A stretch of DNA of 6,391 bases from Streptosporangiaceae bacterium (lineage in GTDB: Bacteria; Actinomycetota; Actinomycetes; Streptosporangiales; Streptosporangiaceae), in contig JAICWX010000422.1 of NCBI GenBank assembly GCA_025934635.1, positions 1-6,391 of the forward strand, in the 5' to 3' direction. The first letter of the stretch is position 1. Every line of letters begins with the position of its first letter. Positions 1 to 5,367 of this stretch are shown here, in pieces. The notes under the pieces were generated by a model, which worked only from the letters and a program-made list of their open reading frames with translations, was not told the DNA's origin and searched no databases. The position numbers were made by a program, and so were the translations under genes.

Positions 1-596
1 CGCAGGTCGTCCACGGGCCGCGCAACCAGCCCCGGGTGGCGCTCACCTTCCACGGCCAGGGCCCCGTCTCGATCGCCGACGCTGTGCTCACCGAGGCGGA
101 GCGCGCCGGAGCGCACGTCTCGGTGCTCGCCGTCGGGACCTGGCTCGAGCAATACCCGCAGGTCGCGCGGCGGATCCTGAGCGGGGACCACGACCTGGGC
201 AATCACACCATGCATCACCTGGACATCAGTGCCATGGACGCCCCGACCGCCTACGCGGAGATCGCCGACTGCGCCCGGCAGCTGCGCACCCTGACCGGAT
301 CGGCCGGCCGGTGGTTCCGGCCCTCCCAGACGCAGTACTCGACCCCGCTGATCGAACGCGAGGCGCGCAAGGCTGGCTACCGAACCTGCGTGTCCTACGA
401 CGTGGACTCCCTCGACTACACCGATCCCGGACCGGACGCGATCGTAGCGGCCGTGCTCGCCAAGACGCGGCCCGGGTCGATCGTTAGCATGCATTTCGGG
501 CACTCCGGCACCGTGACGGCCATGCCCGCGATCCTGCGCGGCCTGGCCGGCCGGGGTCTGCAGCCGGTCACCCTGACCGCCCTGCTGACCTCATGA
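1..596 (+). CDS. Polysaccharide deacetylase (NodB) homologue with altered catalytic motif, 5' partial
   Basis: The reading frame is open from the window edge (first full codon at 3) to the TGA at 594-596, giving 197 visible residues that cover almost a whole NodB homology domain; any signal peptide or membrane anchor lies outside. An internal GTG at 36 falls in the VALTF strand and is not a credible start. Motifs, counted from the first visible codon: motif 1 reads TFHGQGP (15-21) where active deacetylases have TFDDGP, so both aspartates (general base and metal ligand) are absent. Motif 2 NHTMHH (67-72) keeps the two metal histidines. FRPSQT (105-110) replaces FRPPYG. YDVDSLDY (132-139) matches motif 4, and SMHFGH (162-167) carries the motif 5 histidine. 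Family members act on cell-wall or exported polysaccharides. Without the Asp the reaction is uncertain; I believe HGxG-type relatives recur in actinomycetes, which would make this a conserved variant rather than decay. It is translationally coupled to the SCO1-like gene. Confidence 0.85.
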   Translation, partial: QVVHGPRNQPRVALTFHGQGPVSIADAVLTEAERAGAHVSVLAVGTWLEQYPQVARRILSGDHDLGNHTMHHLDISAMDAPTAYAEIADCARQLRTLTGSAGRWFRPSQTQYSTPLIEREARKAGYRTCVSYDVDSLDYTDPGPDAIVAAVLAKTRPGSIVSMHFGHSGTVTAMPAILRGLAGRGLQPVTLTALLTS

Positions 597-1357
597 GGAC
601 GGCGACCCTGGCCGCAGTGCTAGCCGCGGTGACGATCGTCGCCGGGTGCGGCGGGAGCGCGGGCAGCCCGGGTCCGCCGTCCGCCTATCTCGGCACCGTG
701 GCGGACCGGACGGTGCCGGCCGGGATCGCGGACCTGCCGCTGACCACGGACGCCGGCCAGCCGACGAGCCTGCGGGCCTGGCGCGGCCAGGTGGTGGTGC
801 TCGCGGACTTCCTCACCTTGTGCCAGGAGACCTGCCCCCTGACCACCGGGAACCTGCTGATGATGGACCGCGCGGTCACCGCGGCGGGGCTAGGTCACCG
901 GGTACGCTTCGCTGAGCTCACAGTCGACCCGAACAGGGACACGCCGTCTCGGCTGCGCGCGTACCGGAAGCTGGTCGGGGCGCCGGCGAACTGGCTGCTG
1001 CTCACCGGCCGCCCGGCGGTCATCGACCGGATCTGGCAGTACCTCGGAGTCTGGTACCAGCGGGCCGGCGAGAGCAGCCCGGCCGGGACCGACTGGCTGA
1101 CGGGCCGGCCGCTGAGCTACGACGTCGCCCACGAGGACGCCCTGCTCTACCTGGACGCCGCCGGGCGGCTGCGGTTCACCGTGGTCGGCTCGCCGAACGC
1201 GTCCGGGGCACCCGTCGCACCAGCCCTGCGTCGTTTCCTCAGCGCCGAGGGCCGCGCCAACCTCAGCCATCCCGACGCGAGCACCTGGACCGCCAAGGAC
1301 GCGCTCGCCCCGATCGCCTGGCTGACCGGCCGCCCGATCCAGCCGGTCACCAGCTGA
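593..1357 (+). CDS. SCO1/SenC family lipoprotein (copper chaperone / thiol-disulfide protein)
   Basis: A 254-aa protein. The N-terminus is a lipoprotein signal: hydrophobic stretch at residues 5-17, then lipobox VAGC with Cys19, so it should be anchored on the outer face of the membrane. A thioredoxin-like fold follows: QVVVLADFLTLCQETCPLTT (66-85) contains the CxxxCP copper/redox site (Cys77, Cys81). FAELTVDPNRDTP (106-118) is the typical SCO strand and loop, and the conserved distal histidine is His180 in YDVAHED. SCO proteins deliver copper to the CuA site of cytochrome c oxidase or reduce its thiols; which applies here cannot be read from sequence. An extra tail after about residue 215 ends in IAWLTGRPIQPVTS. 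The ATG lies in the ATGA overlap (593-596) with the deacetylase stop, and no separate strong ribosome site is seen, so translation is probably coupled. The domain call is secure; the exact partner is inferred. Confidence 0.92.
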   Translation: MRTATLAAVLAAVTIVAGCGGSAGSPGPPSAYLGTVADRTVPAGIADLPLTTDAGQPTSLRAWRGQVVVLADFLTLCQETCPLTTGNLLMMDRAVTAAGLGHRVRFAELTVDPNRDTPSRLRAYRKLVGAPANWLLLTGRPAVIDRIWQYLGVWYQRAGESSPAGTDWLTGRPLSYDVAHEDALLYLDAAGRLRFTVVGSPNASGAPVAPALRRFLSAEGRANLSHPDASTWTAKDALAPIAWLTGRPIQPVTS

Positions 1358-1358
1358 G

Positions 1359-1388
1359 CCTGCTGGTCATGCGCGCATGACGGGCAGG
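1359..1388. terminator. Candidate bidirectional hairpin terminator between convergent genes
   Basis: The arms 1359-1373 and 1374-1388 pair at 13 of 15 positions. The core, 1366-1381, is a perfect 16-bp palindrome (GTCATGCGCGCATGAC), flanked by CCTGC and GCAGG. It starts two bases after the SCO1-like stop and includes the stop and last codons of the small exported protein gene on the other strand. There is no T-tract on either side, which is common for actinomycete terminators. It is the only space available for stopping transcription from either side. Function is inferred from position and symmetry. Confidence 0.6.
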
Positions 1389-1906
1389 TGCAGGAGCACC
1401 GACCCGGCGTGGGCGAAGTACAAGGTGACGGCCACGGTCTGGCCGGCCGGCCGGGAGGAGCCCGCCGGCACGGTCAGGGTCGCCGCCGCCGGCGGCGAGG
1501 GGCCGCCGGACCGCCCGGGGATCAGCAGCGGCCCGTAGTGGAGCCAGTGGTCCACCACGGCCGCCGACGGGGTCTCGGCCCCGCAGCCGGCCAGGTCCGG
1601 GAGTTCTCCGACGTTGACCCGCTGGTGGTAGACCGCGACCGGAGCGTCGCCGGCGGCGATCGCGGCATCGAGCTGATCGGAAGCCTGCCCGCTGGTGCTG
1701 ACCTGCAGGCTCGTCGTCAGCGTCCCAGCCGGCCCGGGGCGCAGCGCCGTGGCGCTGACCGTGATCGGCCCCAGCCGGGCGAGCACGGTCCCCGCCCCGG
1801 CCGCCGGGGCGGCGCCCGCCAGCCCGAGGACCACCAGGGCCGCACCCGCCAGCGACCATCCCGCGCGACGGCCGACGCCGGCCGGCCCACAACCCAAGAC
1901 CCTCAC
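1367..1906 (-). CDS. Small exported protein of unknown function, coupled to YncE-like gene
   Basis: I do not recognise a family. The chosen start is the GTG at 1906-1904, which overlaps the upstream yncE-like stop as GTGA and has GGGGA seven bases upstream; this gives 179 aa. The longer frame to 1960 would run far into the yncE-like gene. Residues 13-38 look like a signal peptide (two Arg, then a long Ala/Leu/Val segment and Ala-rich cleavage region). The mature part (about 40-179) alternates short hydrophobic strands with Gly/Pro turns (GPITVSATAL, ATLTVPAGSS, TVAVTLYFAH, SVLLHLPVM), suggesting an all-beta Ig-like domain. Histidines at 94, 120, 123, 166 and 173 and single cysteines at 6 and 108 are visible, so metal binding next to a SCO1 homologue is possible. 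It does not show the histidine/methionine spacing of PCu(A)C chaperones. It is probably transcribed with the YncE-like gene. That it is a real gene is likely; its role is unknown. Confidence 0.7.
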   Translation of the reverse strand: MRVLGCGPAGVGRRAGWSLAGAALVVLGLAGAAPAAGAGTVLARLGPITVSATALRPGPAGTLTTSLQVSTSGQASDQLDAAIAAGDAPVAVYHQRVNVGELPDLAGCGAETPSAAVVDHWLHYGPLLIPGRSGGPSPPAAATLTVPAGSSRPAGQTVAVTLYFAHAGSVLLHLPVMRA

Positions 1907-3207
1907 CGGGTGATCCCCGTGTGGCCCAGGGAGTAGCGGCCCGGCTGGGGCCAGACGCACAGCCCGTGCGGCGCCACCCCCACCGGGATCTTCGCCAGCA
2001 GGTGGCCGTCCGAGGTGCGGATGGCATAGACGACGTTGTGGTAGCGCCCGGACACCCAGAACACCTTGCCGTCCGGGGACAGGTTGCCCATGTCCGGGCT
2101 GCCGCCGCCGGGGATCCGCCAGGTGGTGACCTTCTTTCTGGTCGCGAAGCTGATCAGGGTGATCGAGCCGTTGCCACGGTTGGTCACGTAGAGCGTGCTG
2201 GCGTCACGGCTCGGGTAGAGGCCGTGCGCGTCCGGGCCGGTGGGGATGAACCCGGCCAGCTTGAAGGTCGCCGCGTTGACCAGCCAGACCCCGCCGTGGT
2301 TCTTGTCGGCGACGTAGAAGATGCGCCCGGCCGGATCGAGCTTGATGTCCTGCGGCGCCGCGCCGGGCAGGCTGAGGTAGTCCACCACCTTCAGCGTGTG
2401 CAGGTCGACCCGGACCAGACGGCCGCCGAACTCGCAGGTGGCGATCAGGTAGGCCCCGGTCGCCGCGAAGTCGATGTGGTCCACGCCCGCGCAGTTCACG
2501 TGGATCCGGTGCTCAAGGGCGAACGTGTGCGGGTCGCGGAAGTCCAGGTTCTGCTTGGCCTCCGCCACCACGATGGCGTAGCGCCCGTCCGGGGTGTAGT
2601 ACATGTTGTACGGGTCGTCCACCGCGATGTTCTTGCCTGACGGCCGGCCGGTCATCGGGTTGATCGGGGTGAGACTGTTCGCCAGGTCGTTCGTGACGTA
2701 CAGGGTGCGCAGGCCGTAACCGGGCACGACATGCTGCGGGTTGAGCCCGGCCTGGAAGGTCCTGATCACCTTGTAGGTGGACGGGTTGATGACGGTCACC
2801 GTGGAGCCGCCGCTGTTCGGCACGTAGATGCGATACGGCGCGGGGCGCGCGGCCGGGCTGAGCATGTTCGCCCCGGCCGCAGCGTAGATGTTCGCCGGGT
2901 CCGTCACCGGTGGCATCCCCGGCAGGGGCTCCGACAGGTCCGCGACCGGCCCCGCCACCGTCCAGGCGGAGGCCGCATTGGACACCGAACGGGTGGGCGA
3001 TGCGCTCCCCGTCCCCGAAGCCGGAGCCGTGGCCGGAACGCTGCCCGCGGCCACCGGGGTCGCCCGCGACGGCGAGGACCTCTGGGTGGCCGGCGCGGAC
3101 CCGAAGATCAGCAGGCCGGCCACGACCAGCGCCACGACGGCCGCGGGCACACCGATCACCAGCAGGCGCCTCGCCCGCTGGTCCGCTGGCCAGCCCACCT
3201 TGCCCAT
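1903..3207 (-). CDS. YncE-like (YVTN-repeat) beta-propeller protein, membrane-anchored
   Basis: A 434-aa protein starting at ATG 3207-3205, chosen because GGGAGG (3219-3214) lies six bases upstream and the downstream sequence gives a sensible N-terminus. Residues 11-36 form one membrane segment after basic residues. Residues 40-85 are a Ser/Thr/Pro/Ala-rich linker, so the propeller (about 95-434) should sit outside the membrane. Blade repeats are visible: RIYVPNSGGSTVTVINPSTY (126-145), TLYVTNDLANSLTPINP (168-184), RIFYVADKNHGGVWLVNAAT (295-314), TLYVTNRGNGSITLISFAT (338-356) and KVFWVSGRYHNVVYAIRTSD (381-400). This is the pattern of seven-bladed YVTN/YncE proteins, which often bind ligands or partners rather than catalyse. 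The C-terminus HGLCVWPQPGRYSLGHTG looks like a conserved subgroup signature. It is the first gene of a two-gene operon with the small exported protein (GTGA overlap). Its ligand is unknown. Confidence 0.9.
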   Translation of the reverse strand: MGKVGWPADQRARRLLVIGVPAAVVALVVAGLLIFGSAPATQRSSPSRATPVAAGSVPATAPASGTGSASPTRSVSNAASAWTVAGPVADLSEPLPGMPPVTDPANIYAAAGANMLSPAARPAPYRIYVPNSGGSTVTVINPSTYKVIRTFQAGLNPQHVVPGYGLRTLYVTNDLANSLTPINPMTGRPSGKNIAVDDPYNMYYTPDGRYAIVVAEAKQNLDFRDPHTFALEHRIHVNCAGVDHIDFAATGAYLIATCEFGGRLVRVDLHTLKVVDYLSLPGAAPQDIKLDPAGRIFYVADKNHGGVWLVNAATFKLAGFIPTGPDAHGLYPSRDASTLYVTNRGNGSITLISFATRKKVTTWRIPGGGSPDMGNLSPDGKVFWVSGRYHNVVYAIRTSDGHLLAKIPVGVAPHGLCVWPQPGRYSLGHTGITR

Positions 3208-3403
3208 GCCGATCCTCCCTGCCCGACCCAGCCGGGGGTTACACGCAAGCCAGGGCAGTAAACCACAGCCCGTTCGGCCCAAAGTGAAATCGCCGTACAG
3301 TCGGTGACCTGCGTCCATCGCCGAAAGCGGCCAAGTGACCGTGAATATGGCGGCCAGATGACCACGCAGATACCGTCCAGATGTCCACGAACTATACGGC
3401 CAG
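3208..3403. other. Divergent intergenic region between YncE-like gene and ATPase gene
   Basis: This is the only sizeable non-coding stretch (196 bp) and must hold the promoters for both directions. The part near 3241-3310 and the spacers of the repeats are less GC-rich than the genes. I cannot assign a convincing -35/-10 pair. TACAGT at 3296-3301 fits the actinomycete TANNNT -10 pattern on the plus strand but lacks a clear -35. The right half is occupied by the 23-bp repeat array. Confidence 0.7.
3214..3219 (-). promoter_or_regulatory. Ribosome binding site of the YncE-like gene
   Basis: GGGAGG on the minus strand, six bases before the ATG at 3207. It fixes this start against a much longer open frame that continues upstream to 3834 through the divergent intergenic region and into the ATPase gene. 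Confidence 0.8.
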
Positions 3404-3420
3404 ATGACCACGGAAGCCGT
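3329..3420 (+). repeat. Four tandem 23-bp direct repeats upstream of and into the ATPase gene
   Basis: Units start at 3329, 3352, 3375 and 3398, exactly 23 bp apart. The first 15 bases are conserved (consensus GGCCAGATGACCACG) and the last 8 vary. Units 2 and 4 are identical over these 15 bases, unit 3 matches unit 2 at 13 of 15, and unit 1 at 11 of 15. A partial GGCCAG recurs at 3424, and a possible decayed unit begins near 3276 (GGCCCAAAGTGA). The period is not a multiple of three, so these are not a coded peptide repeat. A conserved half plus a variable half, about two helical turns apart, looks like an array of protein-binding sites (operator or iteron type). Unit 4 contains the ATG at 3404. 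Function is inferred. Confidence 0.8.
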
Positions 3421-4696
3421 TTCGGCCAGCCATACTGCTGTGGTGGACCAAAATCCGGACCTGGTACCCAGAAAAGCCAGCGGCCTCATCGCCGAAGCGC
3501 TGGCTGACACCAGAGTCGTCACTCTCAACGGCGCCCGGCAGGCGGGCAAGAGCACCCTGGCTCGCCTGGCTGCCGCGGCGAGCCCGGGCGCGGCGGTCCG
3601 CCTGCTGGACGACCCGGCGACTCTCCGCGCGGCGCGCGATGACCCGGCGAGCTTCGTCGAGCACGACGGCCTCATGGTGATCGACGAGGTGCAGCTGGCG
3701 CCGGATCTATTCCGCTCGATCAAGGTTGCTGTGGACACCGACCCCCGGCCGGGTCGGTTCCTTCTCACCGGCTCAGCCCAGATCCTGGCGCTGCGCCAGC
3801 TCCCCGACGCGCTCCCGGGCCGGATGGAGATCATCGAGCTGTGGCCGTTCTCCCAGGGCGAGATCGATCACTCCCCCGACACCTTCATCGACGCGGCCTT
3901 CGCGCGGGGCCCCGGCCTATCCCGGACCTCGGCCCTGCGCAAGCGCGACTATCTCGACCGAGTCGTCCGCGGTGGCTATCCCGAGGCCATCCGCCGGTCT
4001 CCGCGCCGCCGCGCGGCATTCTTCGAGTCCTACCTGACCAACCTCATCGAACGCGACGTCAAAGAGCTCGCCGCGATCGAGCGGCGCGGCGATCTGCGCC
4101 GCCTGCTGGCCCTGCTGGCCGGGCGCTCCGGCGGCCTGCTCGTCCCGGCTACCCTCGCGACGGAATCCGGCATCCCGCGGACCACGCTTAACCGCTACCT
4201 GGAACTCCTGACCGCGGTCTTCCTTATCAAACAGCTTCCCGCCTGGTCCGCCAGCCAGACCCAGCGAGCCGTCGGCACCCCGAAACTGGCCTTCACTGAC
4301 ACCGGCATTGCCTCCCATCTGCTTGGCCAGGACACCACCCGTCTCGGCGCCCCAGACGGCGCAGCCGGGCCGATGATCGAGACTTTCGTGCTCATGGAAC
4401 TGGCCCGTCAGCTCACCTGGAGTACCGAACGCGCTCGCCTCTATCACTACCGAACTAAGGACAAGGTTGAGGTCGACGCCATCTTGGAAACCCCCGACGG
4501 CCGCGTGGTCGCCGTCGAGGTAAAAGCTGGCGCCACCGTCCGCTCCGAGGACCTAGCCGGCCTCCGTCACCTCACCCACAGGCTTGGCTCCCGACTCGTA
4601 GCCGGTTATGTGCTCTATACCGGACAGCAAACTCTCCCCTTCGGAGACCGCCTTCGCGCCCTCCCCATCGACGCCCTCTGGCAGGCCACCCCCTAG
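3404..4696 (+). CDS. AAA ATPase with C-terminal DUF4143 (ATP-binding protein, AAA_14 type)
   Basis: A 430-aa protein, close to the usual 400-440 aa of this family; I recall the M. tuberculosis proteins Rv3179 and Rv2008c as relatives. Walker A is GARQAGKST (43-51), Walker B LMVIDEVQ (90-97; Asp94, Glu95) and a sensor-like LLTGSAQ is at 120-126. WPFSQGEI (147-154) is typical of the family. The DUF4143 part runs from about 208 (YLTNLIERDVKEL) through a winged-helix-like segment (250-277) to the end. Within it, Glu326, Asp358 and VEVKAG (371-376; Glu372, Lys374) form an E...D...ExK pattern like PD-(D/E)XK folds. The biological role of the family is poorly known. The start is uncertain: ATG 3404 lies inside repeat unit 4 and has no Shine-Dalgarno sequence, while GTG at 3440 or 3443 would remove 12 or 13 non-conserved residues. 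Family proteins usually begin close to the PR...L segment at 22-23. Codon use in the last third seems less GC-biased than in neighbours, a weak hint of transfer. Confidence 0.92.
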   Translation: MTTEAVSASHTAVVDQNPDLVPRKASGLIAEALADTRVVTLNGARQAGKSTLARLAAAASPGAAVRLLDDPATLRAARDDPASFVEHDGLMVIDEVQLAPDLFRSIKVAVDTDPRPGRFLLTGSAQILALRQLPDALPGRMEIIELWPFSQGEIDHSPDTFIDAAFARGPGLSRTSALRKRDYLDRVVRGGYPEAIRRSPRRRAAFFESYLTNLIERDVKELAAIERRGDLRRLLALLAGRSGGLLVPATLATESGIPRTTLNRYLELLTAVFLIKQLPAWSASQTQRAVGTPKLAFTDTGIASHLLGQDTTRLGAPDGAAGPMIETFVLMELARQLTWSTERARLYHYRTKDKVEVDAILETPDGRVVAVEVKAGATVRSEDLAGLRHLTHRLGSRLVAGYVLYTGQQTLPFGDRLRALPIDALWQATP

Positions 4697-5346
4697 GCCA
4701 GCAGACCCCGGATCAGCTGGGTGGCGAGCCAGTTCTCGTAGCGGCCCGGGGTCCAGCCGCGATCCTCGACGAGGAGCAGGTAGATCTCGGGGGCGGCCAG
4801 CGCGTAGATGGTGTCGGCCGCGGTCTCCGGGTCGGCCAGCGCGCCCAGTTCGCCGAGCCGGCCTGCCACGAAGCTGGTGCCGAAGTGGCGCTGCCGCCTC
4901 GCCTCGGCGTGCAGGTCGGCCAGCGCCGGATCGGTCGCCGCGCCGGTGGCCAGGGCACGTTCCAGCCGGGCGGCGCGATCGGCGATCCGCCGGTAGTTCG
5001 CCGCCTGACGGCGGAGCAGCTCGCGTGGGTCGGTCTGCGCCATCGCGTCGGTGAACCAGCTCCGCTGCGGTATCGGCACCGGCTCGTCATCCCCCGCGAT
5101 GGCCTGGTCTCGCGCCTCCTTGAGCAGCTGCGGCTTGCCGCCGGGGGCCGACGTGAACACGGTCGCCCGGCCGACGCCGGCCCGCTGGGCGATCGCGTCG
5201 ATGGTCGTGGCGGCGTAACCCGCCCCGGCGAACAGCTCGGCGGCGGCGGTCACCAGCGCCAGGTGGGTGCGGCGGGCCCGGTCGGTGCGGAGCGGGTAGC
5301 GGACCGGATCCGGCTGGTTGACGGGCACCCGCCCAGCCACGTGCAT
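4693..5346 (-). CDS. TetR/AcrR family transcriptional regulator
   Basis: A 217-aa protein if started at ATG 5346. GTG at 5340 (GGGG nine bases upstream) or at 5328 are equally possible, and the frame stays open to 5427. The DNA-binding domain is clear: RTDRARRTHLALVTAAAELF (20-39), then GYAATTIDAIAQRAGVGRAT (43-62) with the helix-turn-helix, then VFTSAPGGKPQLLKEA (63-78), resembling the TVFTSVGGK-type TetR subgroup of actinomycetes. Residues 95-217 are the helical ligand-binding/dimer domain, unlike any family I can name. Such regulators usually repress a divergent neighbour, which here is the SnoaL-like cyclase, but no normal intergenic space remains between them. The stop TAG (4695-4693) interlocks with the ATPase stop in a shared CTAG. 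The family call is secure; the ligand is unknown. Confidence 0.9.
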   Translation of the reverse strand: MHVAGRVPVNQPDPVRYPLRTDRARRTHLALVTAAAELFAGAGYAATTIDAIAQRAGVGRATVFTSAPGGKPQLLKEARDQAIAGDDEPVPIPQRSWFTDAMAQTDPRELLRRQAANYRRIADRAARLERALATGAATDPALADLHAEARRQRHFGTSFVAGRLGELGALADPETAADTIYALAAPEIYLLLVEDRGWTPGRYENWLATQLIRGLLA

Positions 5347-5367
5347 CCACCCCGAGCACGTCAACCA
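5315..5367. promoter_or_regulatory. Inverted repeat at tetR/cyclase junction, possible operator
   Basis: The arms TGGTTGACGGGC (5315-5326) and GCACGTCAACCA (5356-5367) are inverted copies matching at 11 of 12 positions, with a 29-bp spacer. CACGTG (5338-5343) lies on the axis. The element spans all credible tetR starts and the N-terminal end of the cyclase homology. A TetR operator here would fit autoregulation, but the wide spacer is unusual for TetR, and both arms also encode protein (VNQ in tetR, HVNH in the cyclase), so coincidence is possible. Confidence 0.3.

Noticed and set aside
1347..2027. Alternative minus-strand frame of 226 codons over the small exported protein
   Set aside because: It is an Arg/Gly/Pro-rich out-of-frame product; the 1367-1906 frame has a signal peptide, ribosome site and GTGA coupling.
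1921..2640. Plus-strand frame of 239 codons opposite the YncE-like gene
   Set aside because: An antisense shadow rich in Arg, Val and Gly without domain features; the opposite strand encodes clear propeller repeats.
3329..3420. CRISPR array
   Set aside because: Units are contiguous 23-bp repeats with 8-bp variable parts, far too short for spacers, and no cas genes are present.
3208..3834. N-terminal extension of the YncE-like frame by 209 residues
   Set aside because: It runs through the repeat array and antisense to the ATPase Walker A region. The ATG at 3207 has a strong ribosome site and is followed by a normal membrane anchor.
4678..4702. Possible stem (CTGGC ... GCCAG) around the ATPase/tetR stop codons
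   Set aside because: Only 4-5 paired bases with a long loop; too weak to call a terminator.
5318..5346. Divergent sigma-70 type promoters from the TTGACG boxes
   Set aside because: No TANNNT -10 at 16-18 bp spacing on either strand.
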